A stretch of DNA of 64,000 nt, from NCBI GenBank assembly GCA_036499395.1, contig DASYDW010000066.1:43492-107491 (forward strand). Direction: 5' to 3'. Within the stretch, counting starts at the first letter, position 1; each line of letters starts with the position of its first letter. A program made the position numbers and the translations under genes. This DNA comes from Pirellulales bacterium. Its GTDB lineage: Bacteria; Planctomycetota; Planctomycetia; Pirellulales; JACPPG01. Shown here in pieces: positions 28,301 to 37,245 of the stretch. The notes beneath the pieces were generated by a model. That model did not search any database and had not been told where the DNA came from. It saw only the letters and a program-made list of their open reading frames with translations.

Positions 28301-28385
28301 TGATGGGCGCAGCAACTGGTCCGCCGCCAGCGGGCAATGACCCGGGCGTGCTAATGCGAACCTGGCTGGAACTCGAATGACTCAT
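25332..28385 (-). CDS. Membrane Ser/Thr protein kinase with an extracytoplasmic beta-helix-like region
   Basis: A 1017-residue PknB/Hanks-type kinase. The kinase domain covers about residues 72-345: glycine loop GGGGMG at 81-86, ATP-binding Lys103, catalytic HRD at 195-197 with DIKPSN, DMG at 215-217 (in place of the usual DFG), and SPEQA at 244-248. A single membrane helix (APVAALLLILLGLEW) lies near 365-385. A low-complexity Ser/Asp/Arg-rich linker follows to ~600, and the last ~400 residues, beginning at SLHAACSAARNNDVIEL, resemble a right-handed parallel beta-helix that would face the periplasm as sensor or binding domain. The signal and targets are unknown. It is divergent from the TIM-barrel gene at 28845. 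Confidence 0.92.
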   Translation of the reverse strand: MSHSSSSQVRISTPGSLPAGGGPVAAPINSGSLPQPDDRTVISDRLPLPAGNESRPAHPFEFGKLLAGDRLGHFELLEYVGGGGMGAVFRARDTMLDREVALKVLSRAQGADDETRRRFHVEAQSAARLDHQNIARVYYVGEDQGLNFIVFEFIRGENIRDLVERQGALSVGDAVSFTLQIAEALAHACERNVVHRDIKPSNIIVTAEGKAKLVDMGLARLHARTSNDDLTASGVTLGTFDYISPEQARDPRMADVRSDIYSLGCTLYYVLTARPPFPEGTVLQKLLQHQGDEVPDPRQINPDIPEEIAAILRRMLAKDPKHRFQEPGELIGELLVVADRLDLRPMTTGQFWIAPQHQAMAFWERHLPWIAPVAALLLILLGLEWFGSSSAPPGLMNPDDPRPLNAGASGKSKQISAADEQSRDAIVSDKRSRPEDNDSRLPAGRSNGLAQQEAVAVDNGTRGTAPVGKTTSDKPSGNAASENSLSRDPASHETEARSSATGPVSPIARDADSRATILPLPNTVVESNASRNQLSNDDKQQNRQPVSPADQRAEFSVTGDRKLDSIVSTKRDDEESALAPTSPTKTSLLPPPSTAAAPTTSGVSILSGEGGERRQFASLHAACSAARNNDVIELQYNGPRDQEPLELANLKLTIRGGAGFRPVIVFRPGQLGLAGFGRSMITVTGGRLTLLNVGLVLDISRDTAAEGWALFETRQAEQLRFEGCSLTIRNPGAGGNGFHDNVAFFAIKAAPGVDTMMKNPEAPPVHPLNLDLQNCIARGEAVFVHSTDAQPVALDWDNGLLATSDSLLLAEGSSTSPPLGERVEIRLNHLTAVARGGLIRLLAAGDAPYLLKTEVNCANSLLITRNAPLVEQRGPQRTAMLEQQFQWSGDRNFCQGFSVFWQLVDTNAPNAPRLVSASQWQAQMGQGDNLLPLHERVWKHADVDDRAVSTMRTEDFMLADRWRGPGGPYEASDMGEVGLSARRLPDLPAEPLPLLRPRDGETSRTGQRGPLSSPAER

Positions 28386-28844
28386 GCGGCTACGCGTCTG
28401 TCAGGAAACAAACCGACATGCCAACGGCCAGCTACGGACTTGATCGTAGCGCCAAGATGGGATGCGCCTGCGATCATTTGTGCGGACGAACGCCCGGGCG
28501 GACGAGAACCGTCTGCCACGCCGTACTTCAATCCATGATAGTTGAAGCCGGCTCAGCACGTCAAAAGAGAAGGCGGGGGGTAGGCGTTGTGTTTGATAGG
28601 TTGCCACACGCGGCGGACGGGGGCCTTGCAACTATCGCATGCCCGTTCAGTTCGTGGCTGCTGCGGCATTCCACCGGGGAATAGGATGCTACGCGAAGGC
28701 GAGAGATCTGCAGCAGCGCCTGCAAATCGCAATGATTCGATAGCGAACGAATCTCGTTGCCCGGCCTCAGGGGGGCACCTATACTAGCCCACGTCTTGGG
28801 TTAAATCCCCCCTCAACTGCCTCGCTCGTGCCGAAGGATAAGCC
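28386..28844. other. 459-base divergent intergenic region
   Basis: Lies between the kinase gene (minus) and the Tat-exported TIM-barrel gene (plus) and should contain both promoters. No RNA gene or repeat was recognised; the short open frames within it have no family features. An AAGGA ribosome binding site closes its right end. Confidence 0.4.
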
Positions 28845-29768
28845 ATGTCGCACTACCTTGATCGTCGCAATTTTCTTGCCGCTAGCGGCGCCGCTGCCCT
28901 GGGCGCCATGCTGCCCATGGCTCGTCAGGCCTCGGCCGCGGCCGCCAAGGAGCCGCTCTACACGCTCTCGCTCGCCGAATGGTCGCTGCATAAGACGCTG
29001 TTCTCGGGCAAGATGAAGAATCTCGATTTTCCCGCGGCGACCAAAAATGATTACGGCATCGAAGCCGTGGAATACGTCAATCAGTTCTTTAAGGACAAAG
29101 CCAAGGACACGGCCTATCTCACCGAACTTAAGCAGCGGGCCGCCGACGTTGGGGTCCAGAACGTACTGATCATGATCGACGGCGAAGGTGCGCTAGGTGA
29201 CCCCGACGAGGAAAAGCGCAAGAAAGCGGTTGAGAACCACTATCCCTGGATCGAGGCCGCCAAGTTCCTGGGCTGCCACGCCATCCGCGTCAATGCGTCC
29301 AGCAAGGGGAGCTTCGAGGAACAACAAAAGCTGGCGGCCGATGGTCTAAGGCGAGTGTCGGAGTTTGGCCGGGACCACCAGATTAGCGTGATCGTCGAGA
29401 ACCACGGCGGTCTGTCGTCCAATGGCCAATGGCTGGTCGGCGTCATCAAAGCGGTCGGTTTGCCAAATTGCGGTACGCTCCCCGACTTTGGGAACTTCCG
29501 TGTCTCGGCGACCGAGAACTACGACCGGTACAAGGGGGTCGAGGAGTTGATGCCCTTTGCCAAGGCCGTGAGTGCCAAGAGCCACGACTTCGACGAGGCC
29601 GGCAACGAGACCAAGACCGACTACAAGAAGATGATGAAGATCGTCATCGACGCCGGTTACCACGGCCGGGTCGGCATCGAATACGAAGGGGCGAAGTTGT
29701 CCGAGCCCGAGGGCATCCTGGCCACCAAGAAATTGCTCGAGCGGGTCCGGGACGAACTGTCGGCCTAA
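28845..29768 (+). CDS. Tat-exported xylose isomerase-like TIM-barrel protein
   Basis: A 307-residue sugar phosphate isomerase/epimerase-superfamily protein. The N-terminus carries a twin-arginine signal ([10 protein letters not shown] followed by an Ala-rich hydrophobic core and an ASA cleavage site), so it is exported folded, as is common for planctomycete family members. Barrel segments bearing probable metal ligands include [28 protein letters not shown] and VGIEYEG, with Glu, His, Asp and Glu in the expected order. AAGGA lies about seven bases before the ATG. A strong terminator follows at 29828-29869, so it is a single-gene unit. The substrate is unknown. Confidence 0.9.
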   Translation: MSHYLDRRNFLAASGAAALGAMLPMARQASAAAAKEPLYTLSLAEWSLHKTLFSGKMKNLDFPAATKNDYGIEAVEYVNQFFKDKAKDTAYLTELKQRAADVGVQNVLIMIDGEGALGDPDEEKRKKAVENHYPWIEAAKFLGCHAIRVNASSKGSFEEQQKLAADGLRRVSEFGRDHQISVIVENHGGLSSNGQWLVGVIKAVGLPNCGTLPDFGNFRVSATENYDRYKGVEELMPFAKAVSAKSHDFDEAGNETKTDYKKMMKIVIDAGYHGRVGIEYEGAKLSEPEGILATKKLLERVRDELSA

Positions 29769-29827
29769 GTCGGCGGACCATTACCCAACCCCCCCCGAGT
29801 CGTACGGGCCGGTCAGTAAAGATATTC

Positions 29828-29869
29828 GAACCGCGTGGATCACCCGATCCACGCGGTTCTTTTCTTTTT
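29828..29869 (+). terminator. Rho-independent terminator
   Basis: A perfect 14-bp stem (GAACCGCGTGGATC at 29828-29841 with its complement at 29846-29859), ACCC loop, then TTTTCTTTTT. It is 60 bases after the TIM-barrel gene and is the strongest terminator in the window. Confidence 0.95.
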
Positions 29870-30173
29870 GCCCCGCTTCACACGGCCAGATCATAAATGA
29901 CTGTCGTCGCGGCTTTTCTTGAATCTTTTCCGGTCTCCTTTTACGGGACACTTTGGAAATGGGAAAAAGGCCAATGCACAACAATTAGGCACGGCCTCCG
30001 ATGCCTCGACTAAAGCAGCCCTGCTCAATTAACAGGCGTTCGCCCTAAGTGCTAGCGATGACATGACATCCGTGCTGTGCTTGACTTGCTTAGATCATTG
30101 GGACAAACCGGCGACCAGAGGGGTCGTCGACGGAAAGGATTCGTTTGCCCCGATCGATAGGAGACAGGACGCG

Positions 30174-30554
30174 ATGATGACTAAAGAGCAAGAAGTTCTG
30201 CGTGTTGCCGATGAGATGTTTCAACAGAGCCCGGACTGGGTGACTTTCTTCCGCGAGATTCTTGGACTGGAAGGCGTGGTTCGTCGGGCCTTCCCCTCCC
30301 CCGAACTTTTGAGCCGATTCGAGCAGACCGCCGAGTACGGCGAGATCCAGCAGCGGTTGGCCAAGCTCCGCGCCCGCGGCGACTTCTTTGCTAGCTCGCG
30401 CGAGCCGACGCGTGTGATCACGGTCCGGCTGCCGAAGAGCCTGCACGAGTCGTTGCGTGCCGAGGCGCACGAGCGTCATACCAGCATGAACAAGCTCTGC
30501 ATTTCAAAGCTGTTGCAGATGGTCGACGGCGACCTGGTTCCGGTCGACGCCTAA
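30174..30554 (+). CDS. HicB-like ribbon-helix-helix antitoxin family protein, orphan
   Basis: A 126-residue (or 125 from the second ATG) soluble protein. The C-terminal ~45 residues form a ribbon-helix-helix DNA-binding motif of the HicB/Arc type (RVITVRLPKSLHESLR, then SMNKLCISKLLQ). The N-terminal part is helical and lacks the usual HicB partial RNase H-like domain. AGGAGA lies about ten bases before the ATG. No HicA-type toxin is adjacent: downstream comes rnpB on the other strand, upstream only the terminator of the TIM-barrel gene. It probably acts as a small transcriptional regulator; the antitoxin name is by family only. Confidence 0.75.
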   Translation: MMTKEQEVLRVADEMFQQSPDWVTFFREILGLEGVVRRAFPSPELLSRFEQTAEYGEIQQRLAKLRARGDFFASSREPTRVITVRLPKSLHESLRAEAHERHTSMNKLCISKLLQMVDGDLVPVDA

Positions 30555-30601
30555 GCGATGGCCGAATGGCGTCTTGACCGGACGGGGTAAATCGAAAAAA
30601 C

Positions 30602-31063
30602 GGGTTCGGAGTGGACTTGTAAGCCGGGTTCTGTCCCCGTCGTGTCCTGTAAGGGGCACGACGGGGGATGGTCATTTCTCTAGGGGGCCGATTGCTCGGC
30701 TCCTCAAGCGACCTACCCGGAAGTCATAACGGCCCGGACGGTCCGTGCGTGCTTGGAATGGCTTGCGCCATCCCGAGTCCGCTGCTCCCTGTTTGGTCTT
30801 GCACCCGGTGGGGTTTGCCAAGCCAGGCCGGTCGCCCGGTCTGCTGGTGAGCTCTTACCTCGCCGTTTCACCCTTACCGCGTCGAACGAGTCCGGCGCGG
30901 CGGTTTACTTTCTGTTGCACTTTCCCTGGCCTCGCGGCCGGTGGGTGTTACCCATCACCGTGTCCATGAAGTGCCCGGACTTTCCTCCCGCCGCTAGGCG
31001 TGCGAGGCGGTTAAGCCCTGCGCGCTGGTCGCGGCCGGCGACCATCGGGTCCACTCCGAACCC
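30602..31063 (-). ncRNA. rnpB: RNase P RNA, bacterial class A (rnpB)
   Basis: Catalytic RNA of ribonuclease P, which matures tRNA 5' ends. The conserved landmarks are all on the minus strand: the GAGGAAAGTCCGGGC block (complement of 30973-30988), the CCGGGTAGGTCGCTTGAG region (complement of ~30704-30721) and the ACAGAACCCGGCTTAC 3' segment (complement of ~30618-30634). Stem P1 is a perfect 15-bp pairing between 30602-30616 and 31049-31063, fixing both ends at about 462 nt. A six-A run on the plus strand just left of 30602 gives a T-run downstream of the RNA, which may help termination. The open frames on the plus strand here are spurious. Confidence 0.96.
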
Positions 31064-31126
31064 AAGCTCTACGATAGCCGAGCGCGGGCCGGCCGTGAAC
31101 GGAGAGGCAAAGAATCCTGGTCGGTC

Positions 31127-32086
31127 TCAAGCGGACACGGTCGACTGCCATTGGCGTCCCTGCCAGGTGTCGCGACGGCGCAGTTCGCCATCCAATGCTT
31201 GACGCAAGGCCGGCTTGTCCAGGCACCAGGCTGGCCCTACTAGATAGTCCGGAGGGACCTCGCCGCTGACGCGCTCGACGATGCATCGCGGTGGGAGGAG
31301 TTCGAGGAAATCGACGAGCGTGGCGACGTATTCGTCCCGCTCCATCAATTGCACATGGCCGGCCGTTACCCAGTCAGCCAGCGGTGTCCCTTTCACGGCG
31401 TATAGATTGTGAATCTTTACCGCGTCCAGGCCGAGTCGGGCGACTTCTCGGGCTGTGTCCAGCATGTCTTCGTGTGATTCGCCCGGGAGCCCAAGCATGA
31501 TGTGGGCACAAAGTTCGAACCCTCGACCCTGGCAGCGCTCGACCGCATCCACGAAAGCGTCGTGATGGTGACCGCGATTCATCCAATCGAGCGACCGGTC
31601 GTGAATCGTCTGCAATCCAAGTTCGACCGACAGGTACGTCCGCGTCGCGATGTCAGCCAGCAGGGCCACGACGTCGTCCGGCACACAGTCAGGACGCGTG
31701 CCCACGGCCAGCCCCACGACCTGAGGGTGCTCGAGCGCCTCGTCATAGACCTGCGCCAACCGGTCCAGCGGCGCGTATGTATTCGTGGCCGGTTGAAAAT
31801 AAGCCAGAAACCGATCGACGTCATAACGCCATTTCAGTCGGCGAATTCCCTCATCGAGCTGCGCACGGATTGCTCCGCGCGGCACCCGGCGGCTGGGACT
31901 AAAGCTGCGGTTGTCGCAGAATACGCACCCACCCGTTGTGACCGTGCCGTCGACGTTCGGGCAGGTAAAACCGGCATTCAGGCTGACTTTTTGAGTGCGC
32001 TGGCCAAATCGCGAGCGCAAGTAGTGATTAAGCGTGAAATAACGAAGCCCGGCGGCGCGCCAGTCTGGAAGGACGATTGCAGGCAT
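31127..32086 (-). CDS. TIGR01212/YhcC family radical SAM protein
   Basis: A 319-residue radical SAM protein of the YhcC (TIGR01212) family. The family start GLRYFTLNHYLRSRFG is present, the cluster ligands are Cys42, Cys54 and Cys57 in the unusual CX11CX2C spacing of this Elp3-like group, and FLAYFQPATNTYAP, RPDCVPDDV and VELGLQTIHDRSL follow. An RNA-modifying role is suspected for the family but its reaction is not established. It lies just upstream of rnpB on the same strand. No clear ribosome binding site precedes the ATG at 32086. Confidence 0.9.
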   Translation of the reverse strand: MPAIVLPDWRAAGLRYFTLNHYLRSRFGQRTQKVSLNAGFTCPNVDGTVTTGGCVFCDNRSFSPSRRVPRGAIRAQLDEGIRRLKWRYDVDRFLAYFQPATNTYAPLDRLAQVYDEALEHPQVVGLAVGTRPDCVPDDVVALLADIATRTYLSVELGLQTIHDRSLDWMNRGHHHDAFVDAVERCQGRGFELCAHIMLGLPGESHEDMLDTAREVARLGLDAVKIHNLYAVKGTPLADWVTAGHVQLMERDEYVATLVDFLELLPPRCIVERVSGEVPPDYLVGPAWCLDKPALRQALDGELRRRDTWQGRQWQSTVSA

Positions 32087-32186
32087 AGCAGGAGATTATT
32101 GACGCATTCGCAAGGGCTGCATAGACTCAAGTCCGGAGGGGGTAAGTGGTTTTAAACTACGTTCTTCGCGTTAGGTAGCCTTCTAC

Positions 32187-32645
32187 ATGTATGGTGAACT
32201 GATCCCGCTTGGCGGAGGCGACACCATCCCGTTGCGGAAGAAGACTCTCCTCGTAGGACGACGGGAAAGTTGCGATATCGTCCTGCGGTTTCCCAACGTC
32301 TCGGCCCATCATTGCCAATTGCAGATCGATTCTGGCTATTGGTACGTCCACGACCAAAAAAGCCGTAACGGGCTGAAGGTCAACGGTAGCAGGGTCACCG
32401 AAAAGCGGCTCGACCCAGGTGACGTACTGAGCATTGCCACGCACCGTTATACGGTGCAATACTCGCCGGCAGATCTGGGTGCCGTTGGTCCGCCTCCCAG
32501 CCAGGGAGCCCCCAACGCCGAAATCTTTTCGAAGTCGCTCTTGGAGCGAGCTGGTTTGGCGAAGGAAAAAGGGAACGCCAAGGATCGCTACGACGTTCTC
32601 AATAACGAAGCCGGCCAGATCAAGGACTTCAACAAGCCTCTGTGA
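32187..32645 (+). CDS. FHA domain protein
   Basis: A 152-residue cytoplasmic protein whose first ~95 residues are a forkhead-associated domain: VGRRESCDIVL, NVSAHHCQL and the KSRNGLKVNG turn carry the Gly-Arg, Ser, His and Asn residues used in phosphothreonine recognition. The C-terminal ~55 residues are charged and helical. It is likely a phosphopeptide reader for a Ser/Thr kinase such as the one at 25332-28385, though that link is inference. It is divergent from the YhcC-like gene (100 bp between starts). Confidence 0.9.
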   Translation: MYGELIPLGGGDTIPLRKKTLLVGRRESCDIVLRFPNVSAHHCQLQIDSGYWYVHDQKSRNGLKVNGSRVTEKRLDPGDVLSIATHRYTVQYSPADLGAVGPPPSQGAPNAEIFSKSLLERAGLAKEKGNAKDRYDVLNNEAGQIKDFNKPL

Positions 32646-32834
32646 GCCACCGCGCCCCATGAGCAAACGCTTGCCGCCACGCTGGAATTGCCTGGGTCCG
32701 CGGTCTGCGTCTAGAGCTTGCAAGCGATCTATTCGTTTGCGATCTTCATCTCTGTCCCGCCTGCGGCGTTTCGTCAGCGGCGACGCACTGAGCTTTTCTA
32801 ATTCGATCTCGTTGGGGTAACGCGCCCGCGCCGC

Positions 32835-33965
32835 ATGGCCAAAAAGAAAAAGATTCGCGCTGAGTTTCGCAAGAACCGGGTGACCCGGGCCAGGACCTCC
32901 GACTGGACGAAGCGATTCCACACCGAAGACACGCGTCAGGACGACGCGATCAAGGGGGAGCGGATCAGCGGTCGCGGCGAGCTGACTCGCAAACGGACCA
33001 TTCTGGTCGATGATCCAACGGCGGTTGACCGCGACGCGACCGAGTCGAACGTCGCTGCGACGGAAAGTCTCGCGGGTCGAGTGCTTTCCGTGCAAGGATT
33101 GATCAGCACTGTACAGGCGATCGACGGACAACTGTACCGATGCGCTACCCGGCGACTGTTGAAGACGCTCAGTACCGACCTGCGGCACGTAGTGGCCGCC
33201 GGGGATCGGGTTGCTTTTCGTCCGTCCCCAGGTAACGAAGGGATCATCGAGCGCGTTGAGCCACGATATGGCGTCGTCAGTCGCGAGACGCGCCGTCGGC
33301 AACACGTCCTGGTGGCAAATGTCGATCAATTACTGATTGTCGGCAGCGCCGCCGAACCGTATCTGAAACCGAATCTGATCGACCGCTTTCTCGTCAGCGC
33401 CGAAAAGAACAAAATCCGTCCCTTGATCGTCATCAATAAGGTCGATCTGGTCGATCGCGCCACACTGCAGCCGATCGTCGGAGTGTATAGCCAGATGGGC
33501 TACCGCGTTCTGCTCGTCAGTGCTCGAACCGGCCTGGGCGTCGATCGGTTACGAAGAGCTGTGACTGGTTTTGCGACCGCGGTCGCCGGACAGAGCGGTG
33601 TCGGCAAGTCGTCGATTCTTAATGCCATTGAGCCTGGTTTTGCTCTGCGCGTGGCAGACGTCAGCGAAGAGACACAAAAGGGACGCCATACCACGACCAC
33701 CGCTCGACTATTGCCGCTGGCGGCAGGAGGCTATGTAATCGACACACCAGGCATTCGCCAGTTTCAATTGTGGGACGTGGTGCGCGAAGAAGTTGCCGGA
33801 TACTACCGAGACGTTCGCCCCTTCGTCAGCAAGTGCCGCTTCCCGGATTGCACACACACGCACGAAGCCGATTGCGCGGTGAAGGATGCGGTGGCTGACG
33901 GTTGGCTCGACGCGCGCCGCTATGAGAGCTATTGCAACCTGCACGCGGGCGATATGGATTCCTGA
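32835..33965 (+). CDS. rsgA: Ribosome small subunit biogenesis GTPase RsgA
   Basis: A 376-residue circularly permuted GTPase that helps mature the 30S subunit. An unusually long basic N-terminal extension (~78 residues, KKKKIR and many Arg) precedes the OB-fold. The permuted G motifs are NKVD at 201-204 (G4), GQSGVGKSS at 252-260 (G1) and DTPG at 303-306 (G3). The C-terminal zinc site has Cys334, Cys339, a His at 341 or 343 and Cys347. It acts in the cytoplasm on the ribosome. It is followed at 34126 by HflX, another ribosome-binding GTPase. Confidence 0.95.
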   Translation: MAKKKKIRAEFRKNRVTRARTSDWTKRFHTEDTRQDDAIKGERISGRGELTRKRTILVDDPTAVDRDATESNVAATESLAGRVLSVQGLISTVQAIDGQLYRCATRRLLKTLSTDLRHVVAAGDRVAFRPSPGNEGIIERVEPRYGVVSRETRRRQHVLVANVDQLLIVGSAAEPYLKPNLIDRFLVSAEKNKIRPLIVINKVDLVDRATLQPIVGVYSQMGYRVLLVSARTGLGVDRLRRAVTGFATAVAGQSGVGKSSILNAIEPGFALRVADVSEETQKGRHTTTTARLLPLAAGGYVIDTPGIRQFQLWDVVREEVAGYYRDVRPFVSKCRFPDCTHTHEADCAVKDAVADGWLDARRYESYCNLHAGDMDS

Positions 33966-34125
33966 TAAATATCAACGAAAGGCAGTCAGCAATGCTAGCG
34001 TCCGATCAGGCACTCATTTTTTCGATATAGAACCCGAACCGACTAGACGTCCGCTCTGTCCCAATCCTTTGCGCGACAAATAACGATCACGCATTTCGCC
34101 CCCTGTAAAAGGATTCGCCGCCATC

Positions 34126-35469
34126 GTGAAAGAGATGTACCGCTCAGAGACCGTCGTCAGTGAAGCGGCCGTATTGGTCGGCGTCGTGCTTCCTTCGCAC
34201 AAGTTTCCAGGCGAACCTTTGGAGGAATTGGAGGGCCTTGCCCAATCGGCCGGTGCGCGTGTGGTGGGCCAGCTCACGCAGCGCCGTGAGACGCCCGACA
34301 AGACTACCTATCTCGGCAAGGGAAAGGTCGAGGAGCTGCACGCGCTGGTCGAATCGCAGGACGCCGATGTCATTATCTTCGACAACGATCTATCCCCCGC
34401 ACAAACCCGCAACCTGGAGCAGGCGACCGGAGTGAAGGTGCTCGATCGTACGGAGTTGATTCTCGACATCTTTGCAAGCCGCGCTCAAACGCACGAGGCA
34501 CGCCTGGCCGTCGAGCTAGCACAGCTGCAATATTCGTTGCCGCGATTGAAGCGGATGTGGACACACTTGTCGCGGTTGAAGATGGGAATCGGCATGCGTG
34601 GCCCGGGTGAAAAGCAGCTCGAAGTCGATCGCCGGCTGGTCGAGAAGAAGATCCACGACCTGCGCACCGAGATGGCGACGATCGAACGCCGCAAGGAGCG
34701 TCAGGTCGCTGCCCGACACGATCGCATGACGGTCTCACTCGTGGGTTACACCAATGCGGGCAAGAGCACGCTCTTGAACGCGCTCACTGGCGCCGAGGTC
34801 CTTGCCGCGCACAAGCTTTTCGCCACGCTCGACACGCGCACCAAGCGTTGGCAACTGCCAGGCTGGGGGCCGGTGTTGTTGAGCGACACGGTCGGTTTCA
34901 TTCGCGACCTGCCTCACCATTTGATTGCGAGCTTCAAAGCTACGTTGGAGGAAGCACGCCAGGCCGACTTGCTGTTGCACGTCGCCGATGCCAGCAGTCC
35001 GGCGGTTTACCAGCAGATCACCGCCGTGTACGGGGTGCTTGAAGAATTGGGCATCGAAGAGAAAGACACGTTGCTGGTGCTCAACAAAATCGATGCGATC
35101 GAAGACGCTGCGCAGCGTGATGGACTTCTGGAGAAATATCCGAATGCCATTCCGATTAGCGCCCGGCGCGGAACGGGGCTCGCTCAACTTGCCGGCCGAA
35201 CCAGCGAAGCGCTCAGTCGCGGTTTCCTCGATGTTGACATCGAGACCGAGGCGGGTAACGGCCGGTTGTTGGCATTTCTGGCCGCACATGCCGAGGTATT
35301 GTCCCAGCAATATCACGAAAGTCGGGTAACGATTCACTGTCGGATTCCGCAACAGCACCTCGGTCCGATTCGCGAATCGGCCACCAGCATTCGCCCCCAC
35401 CACCACGAGGGTAACGGGCAAACGGTACCCGTAGAGATCGTGAATAAATCGATTGAGGACGTGGCTTAA
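34126..35469 (+). CDS. hflX: GTPase HflX
   Basis: A 447-residue ribosome-associated GTPase that splits stalled or stressed ribosomes in other bacteria. The N-terminal HflX domain includes RRETPDKTTYLGKGKVEEL, DNDLSPAQTRNLE and RTELILDIFASRA. The linker MRGPGEKQLEVDRR precedes the G domain with GYTNAGKST (207-215), DTVGFIRDLPH and NKID. The C-terminus has a small alpha/beta domain. The first possible start is the GTG at 34126; an ATG three codons later at 34135 with a purine-rich lead is equally possible. It directly follows rsgA on the same strand, with 160 bp between. Confidence 0.95.
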   Translation: MKEMYRSETVVSEAAVLVGVVLPSHKFPGEPLEELEGLAQSAGARVVGQLTQRRETPDKTTYLGKGKVEELHALVESQDADVIIFDNDLSPAQTRNLEQATGVKVLDRTELILDIFASRAQTHEARLAVELAQLQYSLPRLKRMWTHLSRLKMGIGMRGPGEKQLEVDRRLVEKKIHDLRTEMATIERRKERQVAARHDRMTVSLVGYTNAGKSTLLNALTGAEVLAAHKLFATLDTRTKRWQLPGWGPVLLSDTVGFIRDLPHHLIASFKATLEEARQADLLLHVADASSPAVYQQITAVYGVLEELGIEEKDTLLVLNKIDAIEDAAQRDGLLEKYPNAIPISARRGTGLAQLAGRTSEALSRGFLDVDIETEAGNGRLLAFLAAHAEVLSQQYHESRVTIHCRIPQQHLGPIRESATSIRPHHHEGNGQTVPVEIVNKSIEDVA

Positions 35470-35702
35470 AACGGCCTGCCGGTGAGGATTTCGACGTTCA
35501 CTTAATTGTCCGTGCAGCCGTGATCGTCATTCGCACGGGACAGGCGAGCGACAATCGACCGCAATAATCGCCCGTCTCGGAAGCCGGAAGCACTTTGCAT
35601 CGCGTCACGGCCTGTTAAACTTGACAGCTACGTTTCCGAATTTGCCGCGCACCCCTACCCGCCCTCAGCCTGACGCGGGCTTCTACTTTATCGGAGCTTT
35701 GT

Positions 35703-37157
35703 ATGTCGTCATTGTCACGCCGCCGGTTTTTGGAAGACTCGATGTTGGCTGCCGCGGCGGCCGTTGCTGCCGGAGGGATCGGCAAGCTGCACGCCGAAGA
35801 GGCGGGCACACCGGCTAGCAAAAGCCCGAATGAGAAACTGGGCGTCGCTTGCGTCGGCGTGCGCGGGCAAGGCAACAGTCATTTGCAGAAATACTCGACG
35901 CGCGAGGACACCGAGGTCTTATACGTGTGCGACGTCGACGAATCGGTCGGCCGCCAGCGCGTCAAAGAGGTCGCTGCGCGACAGGGTCGCGAGCCGAAGT
36001 ATGTTGCCGATCTTCGGCAATTGCTCGAAGACAAATCGGTCGACATTGTCACGACGGCCACGCCGAATCATTGGCACGCACTGGTCGCCATCTGGGCCAT
36101 TCAAGCGGGCAAAGACGTGTATGTCGAGAAGCCGGTCAGCCACAACGTCAGCGAAGGACGTCGCATCGTCGACGCCGCGCGGAAGTATGGCCGCATCTGC
36201 CAAACCGGAACGCAATGCCGCTCGATGAAGGGATCGATCGATGCGATCGACTATGTTCACTCCGGAAAGATCGGTCAGTTGAGCATCGCTCGTGGACTGT
36301 GCTATAAGCCACGCCCCTCGATCGGCCCGAAAGGGGATTACCCGATTCCGTCGTCGGTAAATTACGACCTATGGTCGGGCCCGGCGCCGGTGAAGCCGCT
36401 GACACGAGAGAAGCTGCATTATGACTGGCACTGGATATGGGACTACGGCAACGGTGATCTCGGCAATCAGGGTATCCATCAAATGGACCTGGCGCGATGG
36501 GGTCTGGGCGGAAAGACGCTCAGCACGGAAGTCGTCAGCTATGGCGGCCGTCTCGGTTATACCGACGCCGGTGAAACCGCCAACACCCAGGTCATTATTC
36601 ACGACTACGGGGATCAACAGTTGGTCTTCGAAGTGCGCGGCTTGCCGACCGAGGCGCTGCGCGACGCGCGGGTGGGCGTGATCTTCGAGGGGGCCGATGG
36701 CTTTGTCGTCCTCACCGATTACAAGGCCGGCGCAGCCTTCGATCTCAAGGGAAACAAAGTCGCCGAGTTCCAAGGAGGCGGCGATCACCACGCCAATTTC
36801 TTGAAGGCCGTGCGCAGCCGCAAATCCGAAGATTTGAATGCGGACATCCTGCAAGGGCATCTCTCGAGTGCGCTGTGTCACATGGGGAATATTTCGTATC
36901 GCCTTGGGACGCAGGAAAACATGAAGCAGGTCGAGATGCGACTGGCCGGTAACGACGATGCCGTCGACACCTTCGAGCGATTTAGCGATCATCTGAAGGC
37001 GAACGGCGTCGATCCGGAGAAAACCCAGATCACTTATGGCCGAGAATTGCACTTCGACATCGACGACGAGCGATTCGTCAACGATTCGCAGGCAGATGCC
37101 ATGCTGACGCGCGAGTATCGCGCACCGTTTATCGTGCCCGAGGCAGGTCGCGTCTAA
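35703..37157 (+). CDS. Tat-exported Gfo/Idh/MocA family oxidoreductase
   Basis: A 484-residue exported oxidoreductase. A twin-arginine signal (SRRRFLEDS then an Ala-rich core) occupies residues 1-32. The Rossmann loop is VGVRGQGNSH at 51-60 and the catalytic EKP motif at 142-144 (VEKPVSHN), with TPNHWHALV just before it, as in typical planctomycete family members, followed by GNGDLGNQGIHQMDL. The presence of an export signal on a nucleotide-dependent enzyme is typical for this phylum; the cofactor is thought to be carried bound. The substrate is unknown. It is convergent with the next oxidoreductase gene. Confidence 0.92.
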   Translation: MSSLSRRRFLEDSMLAAAAAVAAGGIGKLHAEEAGTPASKSPNEKLGVACVGVRGQGNSHLQKYSTREDTEVLYVCDVDESVGRQRVKEVAARQGREPKYVADLRQLLEDKSVDIVTTATPNHWHALVAIWAIQAGKDVYVEKPVSHNVSEGRRIVDAARKYGRICQTGTQCRSMKGSIDAIDYVHSGKIGQLSIARGLCYKPRPSIGPKGDYPIPSSVNYDLWSGPAPVKPLTREKLHYDWHWIWDYGNGDLGNQGIHQMDLARWGLGGKTLSTEVVSYGGRLGYTDAGETANTQVIIHDYGDQQLVFEVRGLPTEALRDARVGVIFEGADGFVVLTDYKAGAAFDLKGNKVAEFQGGGDHHANFLKAVRSRKSEDLNADILQGHLSSALCHMGNISYRLGTQENMKQVEMRLAGNDDAVDTFERFSDHLKANGVDPEKTQITYGRELHFDIDDERFVNDSQADAMLTREYRAPFIVPEAGRV

Positions 37158-37245
37158 ACGACGAACGAGCCTCATTCGAGAGAGTATTGACGGGATACGA
37201 AGGCGCGATGCCGATGGTACTCGATGTACCGCGGGCGGACGTTCG

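Noticed and set aside
30753..31202. 149-codon plus-strand frame
   Set aside because: Overlaps the RNase P RNA, whose conserved blocks and P1 stem explain the region.
32157..33329. 390-codon minus-strand frame across the FHA and rsgA genes
   Set aside because: Both plus-strand genes are unmistakable by motif; the antisense frame is a GC-rich shadow.
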